This document shows positions 1 through 8,264 of a stretch of DNA of 64,000 nt, one piece after another. This DNA is from Flavobacterium profundi (lineage in GTDB: Bacteria > Bacteroidota > Bacteroidia > Flavobacteriales > Flavobacteriaceae): the NCBI RefSeq assembly GCF_006491645.1, contig NZ_VDCZ01000003.1, positions 287,969-351,968 of the forward strand, written 5' to 3'. The notes beneath the pieces were generated by a model. The model made no database searches. It was given only the letters and a program-made list of their open reading frames with translations, and was not told the DNA's origin. A program made the translations under genes and the position numbers. Numbering within the stretch: the first letter of the stretch is position 1; the number at the start of each line of letters is the position of its first letter.

Positions 1-10
1 ATTTTTAAAA

Positions 11-694
11 ATGAGAAAGTTTTTTATTTACATATTCTTATTATTGAGTACAACTGCTATAACAGCTCAAATTAACGAATTAGGTGTTTTTTTAGGAGGT
101 TCTAACTATATTGGAGACATAGGACCAACTAATTATATCTCCCCTAATAAAGTTGCTTTTGGGTTTTTATACAAATGGAACAAAAGTACAAGACACTCTT
201 ACCGGTTATCTTATACCTACTCTAAAATTGAATCAGCTGATAGCGATAGTAATGTTCCAAGTAGATATTTAAGAGATAAAAACTTTCAAAATAGCATTCA
301 TGATTTTACTTTAGGATTAGAGTTTAATTTTTTTGAATTCAATTTACATGATTCTGAAAAAGCATTCACTCCCTATGTTTCAACTGGTGTAAGCTATTTT
401 GTATATAATGAAATTTTTTATCTTACAAATACAGAAGAGATAGATTACAGATCTAGTCAAATTGCAATCCCAATGATTGTAGGTTTAAAAACTAGACTTT
501 ATAGAAACTTTGTTTTGGGAGCAGAAGTAGGAATACGATATACCTTTACAGATAATCTAGATGGAAGCAATCCTAAAAACAATAATTTAGCACCGCTTAG
601 ATTTGGAAATCTTAACAGTAAAGACTGGTACGTGTTCTCAGGAATTACGTTAACCTATACTTTTGGACAAAACCCTTGTTTCTGCGCAAATTAA
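11..694 (+). CDS. DUF6089-type outer-membrane beta-barrel protein
   Basis: A 227-residue protein with a clear signal peptide (about residues 1-19, cut after TAITAQ). It is followed by alternating aromatic and polar strands typical of a small outer-membrane beta-barrel, such as the stretch RHSYRLSYTYSK and the C-terminal WYVFSGITLTYTFG. This matches my memory of the DUF6089 family, which lies directly before uppS and bamA in many Flavobacteria. No catalytic residues are visible. The stop is only 2 nt before the uppS ATG, so it is the first visible gene of the envelope operon uppS-bamA. Its exact role is unknown; the position suggests a part in outer-membrane biogenesis. The promoter lies outside the window. 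Confidence 0.75.
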   Translation: MRKFFIYIFLLLSTTAITAQINELGVFLGGSNYIGDIGPTNYISPNKVAFGFLYKWNKSTRHSYRLSYTYSKIESADSDSNVPSRYLRDKNFQNSIHDFTLGLEFNFFEFNLHDSEKAFTPYVSTGVSYFVYNEIFYLTNTEEIDYRSSQIAIPMIVGLKTRLYRNFVLGAEVGIRYTFTDNLDGSNPKNNNLAPLRFGNLNSKDWYVFSGITLTYTFGQNPCFCAN

Positions 695-696
695 TT

Positions 697-1437
697 ATGA
701 GTATAAAAGAACAAATAGACAACACAAAACTACCCAGTCATTTAGCCATTATTATGGACGGAAATGGCCGTTGGGCAAAACAAAAAGGTCTATTAAGAAC
801 TCTTGGCCACGAAAGCGGTACAAAATCAGTAAAAACAACTGTGGAAATTTGTGCCAAACTTGGAATAAAGAATCTAACACTTTATGCTTTCTCTACAGAA
901 AATTGGAATCGTCCAAAATTAGAAGTAGACACCTTAATGAAACTCTTAATTTCTTCATTAAAAAAAGAATTAAAGACATTATCTCAAAACAACATCCGTT
1001 TGAATGCAATTGGGAATTTAACAAATTTACCTCTTAAAGTTCAAAAAGAATTAAATGAAGTAATTCAAAAAACTTCCGAAAACACTAGAATGACATTAAC
1101 TTTAGCCCTAAGTTATGGTGCTAGAGAAGAACTTATTCAAGCTGTTAAAAAAATTTCTGATAAAGTTAAAAATAATATAATTTCTACTAACACTATTGAC
1201 GAATCAATTATTAATGAGCATCTTTACACGCACAATTTGCCAGATGTTGATTTAGTGATTCGCACCAGTGGTGAACACCGAATAAGTAATTTCTTACTTT
1301 GGCAAATTGCATATGCTGAATTTTATTTTATAGATGTCTTATGGCCTGATTTTAGCGAAGAAGACTTATATAAAGCAATAATAAGTTATCAAAGTAGAGA
1401 AAGAAGATTTGGAAAAACAAGTGAACAAATTTCATAA
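697..1437 (+). CDS. uppS: Undecaprenyl diphosphate synthase (isoprenyl transferase)
   Basis: Makes the C55 undecaprenyl diphosphate carrier for peptidoglycan and surface polysaccharides by cis-condensation of isopentenyl diphosphate onto farnesyl diphosphate, in the cytoplasm. The 246 residues are the usual family length. The signature IIMDGNGRWAKQKG (catalytic Asp21) is near the N-terminus and IRTSGEHRISNFLLWQ (Arg189, Arg195 for the diphosphate) near the C-terminus. I place the start at the ATG at 697, beginning MSIKEQ, because an earlier in-frame ATG at 676 would overlap the DUF6089 gene and add seven residues foreign to the family. bamA follows after 7 nt, so the two are probably co-transcribed. 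Confidence 0.97.
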   Translation: MSIKEQIDNTKLPSHLAIIMDGNGRWAKQKGLLRTLGHESGTKSVKTTVEICAKLGIKNLTLYAFSTENWNRPKLEVDTLMKLLISSLKKELKTLSQNNIRLNAIGNLTNLPLKVQKELNEVIQKTSENTRMTLTLALSYGAREELIQAVKKISDKVKNNIISTNTIDESIINEHLYTHNLPDVDLVIRTSGEHRISNFLLWQIAYAEFYFIDVLWPDFSEEDLYKAIISYQSRERRFGKTSEQIS

Positions 1438-1444
1438 GAAAAAA

Positions 1445-4096
1445 ATGTTAAAAAAAGGTTTACAATTACTTTTTACCATTGTGATTATAGGTAATAGTAC
1501 TAAATTAGTTGCACAAGAAACAAAACTAGAAAACGGAAAAGAATACATATTAGGAGGTGTAGAAGTAACAGGCAAAATTAAATACAGCGAACAAACTGTT
1601 GTTACGTTTTCTGGGCTTGAAAAAGGTCAAAGAATCCTAGTTCCTGGTGAAGACATCAGTACAGCTATTAAAAAATTATGGAAGCTAGGTCTTTTTAGCG
1701 ATGTTAATTTCTATGTAAACACTATTAAAGGAGACAGTATTTTCTTAGAGTTAAACTTAATCGAATCTCCAAAATTATCTGATGTTAAAATCCAAGGAAT
1801 TAAAAAAGGTAAAGCCGAAGATTTAATCAAAGAAGTTGATTTAAAGAAAGGGAAAGTAGTCAACGAAAATTTAGTGACTACAACTAAAAATTACATCGAA
1901 AACAAATACAAAAAAGATGGCTTTTACAATACCAAAGTATTTATTAGCACCACTCCTGATTCTACAGAAACAGAAGTTAAAATGCTTGTTAATATTGACA
2001 AAGGTGATAAAGTAAAAGTTAGAAGTATTGCATTTGAAGGTAATTCTGAAATTTCAGATACAAAACTTAGAAAAGCTTTCAAAAATACGAAACAAAGGAA
2101 TCCAATTCGAATCTTTAAAGCTTCAAAATACATCAAAGAAAAATACAAAGAAGACTTAGTTAATGTTATTGATAAATACAAAGAAAAAGGATATCGAGAT
2201 GCTCGAATTATTTCTGATTCGGTGACTTATGACAAAGAAAAAAACCTTATCGATATAAAAGTCAATCTTGAAGAAGGTCGCAAATATTATTTTGGAAACA
2301 TTAGATATTTAGGTAACACGGTTTATACAGACCAACAATTAGCAAGATTACTGGGTATTAAGAAAGGTGACGTATACAATGGCGTACTTTTACAAAAAAG
2401 AATTGCCGACAACACAAAACCAGACGCAGAAGATTTAACCAACCTTTATCAAAACAGTGGTTATTTATTTTCAAGTATCAACCCGGTTGAAGTAAAAACT
2501 GTTAATGATACTATTGATTTCGAAATTAGAATTACCGAAGGTCCTATAGCTTATTTTAATAAAATTACAGTAGTAGGGAACGATAAAACAAATGACAAAG
2601 TTATTTACCGTGAATTACGTACAAAACCTGGAAACAAATACAGTAAAGATGATTTAGTGCGTTCTATTAGAGAAATCGGTCAATTAGGGTTTTTCGACCC
2701 AGAATCTATTAAACCCGACTTTAAAAATGTAGATGCTCAAGCAGGAACTGTTGATATTGAATATAATGTTGTAGAAAAAGGAGCTAGTCAAATTGAACTT
2801 CAAGGAGGTTATGGTGGTGGTGGCTTCATAGGTACTTTAGGACTTTCTTTTAGCAATTTCTCAGCTAGAAACATTTTTAACAAAGATGCTTACAAACCCT
2901 TACCTATGGGAGACGGACAAAAAATGTCTCTGCGTTTACAAGGTAGTTCTTATTTCCAAACGTATAGCTTATCTTTTTCTGAACCTTGGTTTGGTGGAAG
3001 AAAACCAGTAAGTTTCTCAACTTCTATTTCACACAGTAAACAATTTTTATACAACTATAGTACAAGAGATGTAACAAGAAATCAAAGTTTCAACATTACT
3101 TCTTTAAGTGTTGGAATTGCGAAACAATTAAATGTACCAGATGATTTCTTTGTATTGTCTCAAAGTATATCATTCCAATATTATGATTTAAACAATTATA
3201 ATACAGGCTTATTTACTTTTGGTAATGGAGCCTCTAGAAACATTGCTTATACAATTGGCTTAAGTAGAAATAGTAAAGGGGTAAACCCAATTTACCCAAC
3301 GTATGGTTCTGAATTTAGTGTAACCGGTAGATTTACACCACCTTATTCATTATTCAATGGAGTAGATTATGCTAACTTAAAAAACCAAGAGGAATACAAA
3401 TTAAAATATACAGAATCTAGTGGTATAGTACCTGTTACAAACCTTAGCACCGGAGAGGTAGTATATGAGGGGGATTATATTCGTTATTCTACTATTGATG
3501 GTGGCTATATTAAAGCAACTGCAGAAAATGCAGATTTAGACCAAGGAAAATATGACCAAAAAAGATTCAATTGGTTAGAATATTACAAAATAAAATTCAA
3601 AGCCGATTGGTATACAAGAATTTATGACAAATTAGTATTACGTTCTTTAGGTGAGTTTGGATTTATGGGAGCGTACAATCAAGACAGAGGTCTAGTTCCA
3701 TTTGAACGTTTCTACTTAGGTGGAGATGGATTAGCCAATTTTTCACTAGACGGTAGAGAAGTAATTCAATTAAGAGGTTATCCTAACAACTCTCTATCTT
3801 CAACAGATGGAGGTACTATTTATAATAAATTCTCTTTAGAATTAAGGTATCCAATAACACTAAAACAAGCAGCATCCATTTATGGATTAACTTTCTTAGA
3901 AGCAGGTGCAGCTTACAATGAATTTAAAGACTACAACCCATTTAAAATGCAACGCTCTGCAGGTTTCGGTTTGCGCGTTTTCATGCCTGCATTTGGATTA
4001 TTAGGTATTGATTTTGCACATGGATTTGACCCTATTCCAGGACAAGGAGTTAAAAGTGGTTGGCAAACCCATTTTATTATTGGACAACAATTTTAG
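1445..4096 (+). CDS. bamA: BamA, outer-membrane protein assembly factor
   Basis: Central subunit of the machine that folds beta-barrel proteins into the outer membrane. The 883-residue protein has a signal peptide (about residues 1-24, ending KLVAQ). Roughly 400 residues of repeated POTRA domains follow, with typical segments such as VTGKIKYSEQTVV, IAFEGNSEISDTKLRKAF and ITVVGNDKTNDKVI. A C-terminal Omp85 barrel runs from about residue 440 and ends in a phenylalanine (FIIGQQF), the usual outer-membrane insertion signal. The ATG at 1445 is preferred over an in-frame TTG at 1409 because it sits just before the hydrophobic core and avoids overlap with uppS. Two Skp-type chaperone genes follow, a standard neighbourhood for BamA. 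Confidence 0.97.
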   Translation: MLKKGLQLLFTIVIIGNSTKLVAQETKLENGKEYILGGVEVTGKIKYSEQTVVTFSGLEKGQRILVPGEDISTAIKKLWKLGLFSDVNFYVNTIKGDSIFLELNLIESPKLSDVKIQGIKKGKAEDLIKEVDLKKGKVVNENLVTTTKNYIENKYKKDGFYNTKVFISTTPDSTETEVKMLVNIDKGDKVKVRSIAFEGNSEISDTKLRKAFKNTKQRNPIRIFKASKYIKEKYKEDLVNVIDKYKEKGYRDARIISDSVTYDKEKNLIDIKVNLEEGRKYYFGNIRYLGNTVYTDQQLARLLGIKKGDVYNGVLLQKRIADNTKPDAEDLTNLYQNSGYLFSSINPVEVKTVNDTIDFEIRITEGPIAYFNKITVVGNDKTNDKVIYRELRTKPGNKYSKDDLVRSIREIGQLGFFDPESIKPDFKNVDAQAGTVDIEYNVVEKGASQIELQGGYGGGGFIGTLGLSFSNFSARNIFNKDAYKPLPMGDGQKMSLRLQGSSYFQTYSLSFSEPWFGGRKPVSFSTSISHSKQFLYNYSTRDVTRNQSFNITSLSVGIAKQLNVPDDFFVLSQSISFQYYDLNNYNTGLFTFGNGASRNIAYTIGLSRNSKGVNPIYPTYGSEFSVTGRFTPPYSLFNGVDYANLKNQEEYKLKYTESSGIVPVTNLSTGEVVYEGDYIRYSTIDGGYIKATAENADLDQGKYDQKRFNWLEYYKIKFKADWYTRIYDKLVLRSLGEFGFMGAYNQDRGLVPFERFYLGGDGLANFSLDGREVIQLRGYPNNSLSSTDGGTIYNKFSLELRYPITLKQAASIYGLTFLEAGAAYNEFKDYNPFKMQRSAGFGLRVFMPAFGLLGIDFAHGFDPIPGQGVKSGWQTHFIIGQQF

Positions 4097-4215
4097 TATT
4101 TTTTACGTTTAGTTTAAAATCAAAAGATGAAAACAAAACTTATAAAAACATTTCTTATCTTTCGGACAGTTTTTTGAGTTACATCTGAAAATTAAAAACT
4201 AAAAATAAACAACAG

Positions 4216-5013
4216 ATGAAAAAAATATTTTTTATAACGTCATTGGTAATTTCTCTTACGAGCTTTTCGCAATCTGCTAGCGTTCGCATTGGATATATCG
4301 ACATGGAATATATCTTAGAAAAAGCTCCTGATTATGCAGAAGCAAAAATGCAATTAGAACAAAAAGCTTCGAAATGGAAAGAAGATATTGAAATTAAAAA
4401 AAACGAAATAAAAAAATTAAAAGAAAGTCTAGATACCGAACGCGTATTACTTACTAAAGAACTTATTGAAGAAAGAGAAGAGGGAATTGCTTTTCAAGAG
4501 AAAGAGCTATTTGACTACCAAGAAAAAAGATTTGGTGCTCGTGGTGATTTAATTATACAAAAATCCATCCTAGTAAAACCAATTCAAGATCAGGTTTTTA
4601 CTGCAATTCAAGATATTGCAGAACAAAAAAGATACGATTTTATTCTAGATAAATCTTCCGATTTAACTATTTTATTTGCTGATAAAAGACATGATATTAG
4701 CGACTTAGTTGTAAGAGCTATTATGCGATCCGAAAGGAGAGAGCAATTGTCTAAAAAAGAATTAAAAGCACAAGAAGCAAAAGAAGCAAAAGAAGATATT
4801 CAAGATGAAAATCCAGCCTTAGCAGAAAGACAAAAAGCTTTAGATGAAAAGAAAGCCGCTAGAGAAAAATTAATGGAAGAACGAAAAGCAGCAAGAGAAA
4901 AAATTATTGAAGAGCGAAAAAAAGCAGCCCTAGAAAAAAGAAAACAACTCGAAGCTGAAAAAAATGGCACAGTAATTGAAAAAGATAAAACAGACGAAAA
5001 AGAAGATAAATAA
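4216..5013 (+). CDS. OmpH/Skp-family periplasmic chaperone with long charged tail
   Basis: Periplasmic holdase thought to escort unfolded outer-membrane proteins to BamA. The protein has a signal peptide (about residues 1-19, LTSFSQ), then the OmpH core that opens with VRIGYIDMEYILEKAPDY and continues as a long coiled coil. From about residue 165 to 265 there is an Ala/Glu/Lys/Arg-rich tail of near-repeats (KEAKEAKED, KAAREKLMEER, KAAREKIIEER) that makes it about 100 residues longer than the paralog that follows. It lies 119 nt after bamA. That gap holds only a weak -7-like TATCTTTC at 4156-4163, so co-transcription with bamA remains possible. The function of the tail is unknown. Confidence 0.88.
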   Translation: MKKIFFITSLVISLTSFSQSASVRIGYIDMEYILEKAPDYAEAKMQLEQKASKWKEDIEIKKNEIKKLKESLDTERVLLTKELIEEREEGIAFQEKELFDYQEKRFGARGDLIIQKSILVKPIQDQVFTAIQDIAEQKRYDFILDKSSDLTILFADKRHDISDLVVRAIMRSERREQLSKKELKAQEAKEAKEDIQDENPALAERQKALDEKKAAREKLMEERKAAREKIIEERKKAALEKRKQLEAEKNGTVIEKDKTDEKEDK

Positions 5014-5040
5014 TAACCTAAATAAATTTAAAATAGAAAA

Positions 5041-5544
5041 ATGAAACAATTAAAAACTTTAGCTATTGCATTCGTACTTTTTATTACAGCTCAAGTATCA
5101 GCGCAATCAAAAATGGCTCATATTGATGTTAAGGAATTGATGACGAATATGCCAGAAATGAAAGCGGCTCAATCGCAATTAAAAACTATCCAAGATACTT
5201 ATGATAAAGAATACAAAGGTATGGTTCAAGAGTATCAAACAAAATTACAAAAGTATGAGCAAGAAGCTCCTACAGCTGGAGAAGCTTTAAACGAAACACG
5301 TTCTAAAGAAATGCAAGGAATGGGACAACGTATCCAAGAATTCCAACAAAGTGCTAGCAAACAATTACAACAAAAAGAATTAGATTTATTAAAACCTATT
5401 ATGGAAAAAGCACAAGCTGCAATTAAAAAAGTAGCTACTGCTAAAGGTTATGATTATGTAATTGACGCAACAGAAGGAAGTGGTTTATTAGTAGCTAATG
5501 GACCAAACATTCTTGCGGATGTGAAAAAAGAATTAGGTTTCTAA
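5041..5544 (+). CDS. OmpH/Skp-family periplasmic chaperone
   Basis: A 167-residue secreted protein, the usual length for Skp. The signal peptide covers about residues 1-22 (cut after AQVSAQ). The mature part opens with KMAHIDVKELMTNMPEM, aligned with the start of the preceding gene product, and runs through a Gln/Lys-rich coiled coil to a closing segment AKGYDYVIDATEGSGLLVANG. It starts 27 nt after its paralog and is closed by a strong terminator. Tandem Skp genes behind bamA are common in Bacteroidota; the pair probably arose by duplication and may bind different clients. Confidence 0.93.
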   Translation: MKQLKTLAIAFVLFITAQVSAQSKMAHIDVKELMTNMPEMKAAQSQLKTIQDTYDKEYKGMVQEYQTKLQKYEQEAPTAGEALNETRSKEMQGMGQRIQEFQQSASKQLQQKELDLLKPIMEKAQAAIKKVATAKGYDYVIDATEGSGLLVANGPNILADVKKELGF

Positions 5545-5570
5545 TAAAAAACAAAATAAAAGCGCATTTA

Positions 5571-5608
5571 ACTGTTCAAATTATAATTAATTTGAACAGT
5601 TTTTTTTT
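5571..5608 (+). terminator. Rho-independent terminator after the bamA-skp genes
   Basis: A 13-bp perfect stem (5571-5583 with 5588-5600), a 4-nt loop and a run of Ts up to 5608. It ends transcription of the envelope genes. The last T of the run is also the first base of the presumed murI -7 box. Confidence 0.92.
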
Positions 5609-5615
5609 ACATTTG
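5608..5615 (+). promoter_or_regulatory. Putative -7 box of murI
   Basis: TACATTTG fits the Bacteroidota -7 consensus TAnnTTTG. It begins at the end of the preceding terminator and lies only 4 nt before the murI ATG, so transcription would start at or next to the start codon. No good -33 TTG is found 17-23 nt upstream; the nearest is at 13 nt. Confidence 0.5.
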
Positions 5616-5619
5616 TTTT

Positions 5620-6399
5620 ATGAGTAAGGATTACCCTATAGGCCTTTTTGATTCTGGCATTGGAGGCACTTCAATCTGGAAAGAAATTCACGCGTTATTA
5701 CCTAATGAAAACACCATCTATCTTGCCGATAGTAAAAATGCCCCATACGGTTTAAAAACCAAAGATGAAATTATAGCATTATCCATGAAAAACACAGAAT
5801 TCTTATTGAATAAGAATGCTAAAATTATTGTGGTAGCTTGCAACACTGCAACTACAAATGCTATAAACGAATTACGTTCAAAATATAAGGTCCCTTTTAT
5901 AGGTATTGAACCAGCTATCAAACCAGCTGCTAATCAATCTAAGACACAAACCATTGGCATTCTAGCCACTAAAGGAACTTTAAACAGTGATTTATTTCAC
6001 GAAAAACTTTCTCACTTTACAAACGTTAAAGTAATAGAACAAATTGGCCATGGTTTGGTACAATTAATTGAGAATGGAGACATCAATTCTCCAGAAATGA
6101 ATGAACTGCTGGAAAGTTATTTAAAACCTATGATTGATCAGAATATTGATTATTTAGTATTAGGTTGCAGCCATTATCCGTATCTTATTCCTCAAATTAA
6201 AAAAATAATTCCCGAACATATCCAAATAATTGATTCTGGTGAAGCCGTAGCACGACAAACTAAAAAAGTATTAGAGAAACATGATTTACTTTCTAAGACA
6301 ACAGAAGCTAGTTGGCAAAAATTTTATACCAATGCTAATCCTCGCGTTTTAGAAAGCATTTTAAATCACGAATATTCTGTATTTGAGAAGGATTTTTAA
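5620..6399 (+). CDS. murI: Glutamate racemase
   Basis: Converts L-glutamate to the D-glutamate needed for peptidoglycan. The 259 residues show all family signatures: GLFDSGIGGTSIW at the N-terminus, ADSKNAPYG, the first catalytic cysteine in VVACNTAT (Cys74) and the second in LGCSHYPYL (Cys183). The start is fixed by the conserved N-terminal motif only a few residues in. It follows the chaperone genes but is separated from them by a terminator, and has its own -7 box 4 nt before the ATG, which would give an almost leaderless transcript. After the stop comes a short intergenic repeat. Confidence 0.97.
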   Translation: MSKDYPIGLFDSGIGGTSIWKEIHALLPNENTIYLADSKNAPYGLKTKDEIIALSMKNTEFLLNKNAKIIVVACNTATTNAINELRSKYKVPFIGIEPAIKPAANQSKTQTIGILATKGTLNSDLFHEKLSHFTNVKVIEQIGHGLVQLIENGDINSPEMNELLESYLKPMIDQNIDYLVLGCSHYPYLIPQIKKIIPEHIQIIDSGEAVARQTKKVLEKHDLLSKTTEASWQKFYTNANPRVLESILNHEYSVFEKDF

Positions 6400-6430
6400 G
6401 TCCAAAAAAACACGAAACTCCCCCTTCTAA

Positions 6431-6488
6431 CCCTGATGGAAGTGATAGCTTTCTAAAATTTATTTTAGAAACTAAAACGCACAGCAGG
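6431..6488. repeat. Intergenic palindromic repeat, copy 1 (short form)
   Basis: The unit opens with CCCTGATGGAAGTGATAG and ends with AACGCACAGCAGG. It contains a 10-bp perfect stem (6450-6459 with 6462-6471, TTTCTAAAAT and its complement). The ends match those of the longer unit at 63755-63848 read on the minus strand. It fills most of the 123-nt gap between murI and the convergent carbonic-anhydrase-like gene. The rest of the gap shows nothing else. Confidence 0.65.
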
Positions 6489-6522
6489 TACAAGGTCATA
6501 AAGTAAGCCCAAAGACTCGTTT

Positions 6523-7041
6523 CTATTCTTCTTCTTTAAACCACCCGGAATACATTACATAATTATTAGAAATGCGTTCAATTTCACCTGCAAAATCGCT
6601 TTCATCGATTGCTTTTACTTTTTTAGCAGGCACACCCGCATAAATGGTTCCCGATTCCACAATGGTATTTTGAGTAACTACAGAACCCGCTGCAATAATT
6701 GAATTACTATTTACGACACAATTATCCATCACAATTGCTCCCATTCCAATTAAAACATTGTCTTTAATTTCACAGCCGTGAACGATTGCATTATGACCAA
6801 TAGAAACATTGTTTCCAATTTTAGTAGGATGCTTTAAATAGGTACAATGAATTACGGCACCATCTTGAATGTTCACCTTATTTCCTATTTCAATTCGGTT
6901 AACGTCGCCTCTAATCACAGCATTAAACCATACACTGCATTTTTCACCTAATTGTACATCTCCAACTATAGTTGCATTTTCTGCTACATAACAATCTTCA
7001 GGTATCTGAGGAAATTTGCCTCTTACTTCTTTAATAATCAT
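6523..7041 (-). CDS. Gamma-carbonic anhydrase family protein (left-handed beta-helix)
   Basis: A 172-residue hexapeptide-repeat protein of the YrdA/PaaY/CamH group. Repeats such as IVGDVQ, IRGDVN, IGNKVN, IGNNVS and IGMGAI build a left-handed beta-helix that forms trimers. The three histidines expected to bind the metal are present (His65 in AVIHCTY, His83 and His88 in IGHNAIVHGC), which makes carbonic anhydrase activity possible, although many members have no proven activity. Cytoplasmic, no signal peptide. It follows the PorP/SprF gene on the same strand, but a terminator sits between them. Confidence 0.9.
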   Translation of the reverse strand: MIIKEVRGKFPQIPEDCYVAENATIVGDVQLGEKCSVWFNAVIRGDVNRIEIGNKVNIQDGAVIHCTYLKHPTKIGNNVSIGHNAIVHGCEIKDNVLIGMGAIVMDNCVVNSNSIIAAGSVVTQNTIVESGTIYAGVPAKKVKAIDESDFAGEIERISNNYVMYSGWFKEEE

Positions 7042-7050
7042 AATAAGTTA

Positions 7051-7080
7051 TATAAAAATGTCCCGAAAAATCGGGACATT
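7051..7080 (-). terminator. Terminator of the PorP/SprF gene
   Basis: A 10-bp stem (7057-7066 with 7071-7080, AATGTCCCGA) with a 4-nt loop, followed on the minus strand by TTTTTAT. It lies 22 nt after the stop of the PorP/SprF gene. Confidence 0.85.
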
Positions 7081-7102
7081 AGTTATTTTATATTTTAAGG
7101 AA

Positions 7103-8107
7103 TTAATTAACCGCAGGACAGTTACAACTCCATTCTTTCGCTTTACAGAATATATCTATACCTAAAGTAATTTGATGGAAACCACCATTATCAAATTTAA
7201 TATCTCCAATAATATGAGAATACGTATAAGCAAACATAAACTGTTTGTAATTCACTCCTAAAATTGGAGTAATATATTGTAATTTTTGCTCTCCAATTGC
7301 ATTTCCATCTAAATATTCCGCTCCATCAAAACTTCTTCTGTATGAAAGACCACCCCATACTCTACCGAATTCAACACCTTTGTAAACTTTTAAGTTTAAA
7401 TCAATTGCTTTTTCAGTAGTTTCTTGCGTATATTGAAACATAAAAGAAGGTTCCCATAACAATCTATCTTCGTCCCCAAATACCGCACCTGCACTCCACA
7501 AGAATTTTCTTAAATTATCAGATTCTATTCCTTCTGTGTAAATTTCTCTTCTGTTGGCTAAAAAGTTTTTAACTGTAACGTGAGTAAAGAAATCTAGAAA
7601 ATGATATGACATCCCTAAATCAACATTAAAATAAGCATCTTTTTGGTAAATTCCTCCAAAAATAAAAGGGTCAAAAGCTTGATTTGTAAAACTAGTCTCA
7701 TCTAATTGACTTTGAATAAACGCTGCACTTAATCCAAAAGACAATTGATTTAAGTCAGTCGTTCCTCTTGAAAAACGTAAATGGTGTGCATAAGTTAATT
7801 TAGCTCCTCTTTGAGAGTGATAACCATTTTTATCATTAAATACAATAGCTCCTATACCTGATTTACCATCTTGATCAATAGATGTATTAAAACTCAAGGT
7901 TTGCAACGAGGGTGCGTCTTCTTGTCCAAACCATTGTTGGCGACCTGTTAAACGTATTTTTCCACAATTTGCAGCACCAGCCATTGAAGGGTGAATTAAA
8001 TAATAATTATCGGATAGATAATCGGAGTAAACAGCAATTCCTTCTTGGGAAAACGAGAGTTGTGTTAAAAACAACACAATAAATAAGTAACTTTTTTTAA
8101 AATCCAT
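7103..8107 (-). CDS. PorP/SprF family type IX secretion outer-membrane protein
   Basis: Outer-membrane beta-barrel of the PorP/SprF family, whose members anchor gliding adhesins or take part in type IX secretion. The product has a signal peptide (FIVLFLTQLSFSQ), then the family opening with a tyrosine-rich segment and HPSMAGAANCGKIRLTGRQQW, and ends in short cysteine-containing strands. The start is set at the ATG at 8107 (MDFKKSYLF), giving 334 residues; an upstream in-frame TTG at 8119 is less likely. Family genes often sit behind the gene of a large T9SS-exported adhesin; here it stands alone, divergent from the Nfu gene. Its partner is not visible. Confidence 0.9.
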   Translation of the reverse strand: MDFKKSYLFIVLFLTQLSFSQEGIAVYSDYLSDNYYLIHPSMAGAANCGKIRLTGRQQWFGQEDAPSLQTLSFNTSIDQDGKSGIGAIVFNDKNGYHSQRGAKLTYAHHLRFSRGTTDLNQLSFGLSAAFIQSQLDETSFTNQAFDPFIFGGIYQKDAYFNVDLGMSYHFLDFFTHVTVKNFLANRREIYTEGIESDNLRKFLWSAGAVFGDEDRLLWEPSFMFQYTQETTEKAIDLNLKVYKGVEFGRVWGGLSYRRSFDGAEYLDGNAIGEQKLQYITPILGVNYKQFMFAYTYSHIIGDIKFDNGGFHQITLGIDIFCKAKEWSCNCPAVN

Positions 8108-8155
8108 TTCTTTTATCAAGATTTTATTTGATTAAATGCCTTTTGTCTAATTTTT

Positions 8156-8184
8156 CAAAGATATAAATTTTATGTTATTATCAA
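8156..8184 (-). promoter_or_regulatory. Promoter of the PorP/SprF gene
   Basis: On the minus strand a perfect -7 box TATCTTTG (plus coordinates 8156-8163) is preceded by TTG (8182-8184) with an 18-nt spacer. The leader to the ATG at 8107 would be about 45 nt. Confidence 0.6.
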
Positions 8185-8238
8185 TGGTTTTTACTTACAG
8201 ATTTAAAAGTTAAATTCTTTTTTACGTTATAAGTTCGT

Positions 8239-8246
8239 TATCTTTG
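8239..8246 (+). promoter_or_regulatory. -7 box of the Nfu gene
   Basis: TATCTTTG followed by C, 18 nt before the ATG at 8265. The expected -33 position holds only a T-rich stretch. It is divergent from the PorP/SprF promoter across a 157-nt gap. Confidence 0.6.
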
Positions 8247-8264
8247 CAAAAAGATTACTAAATA

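Noticed and set aside
663..1037. 124-codon open frame overlapping the start of uppS on the same strand
   Set aside because: It lies in another frame of uppS, has a Lys/Arg/Ser-rich composition of out-of-frame AT-rich DNA, and resembles no family.
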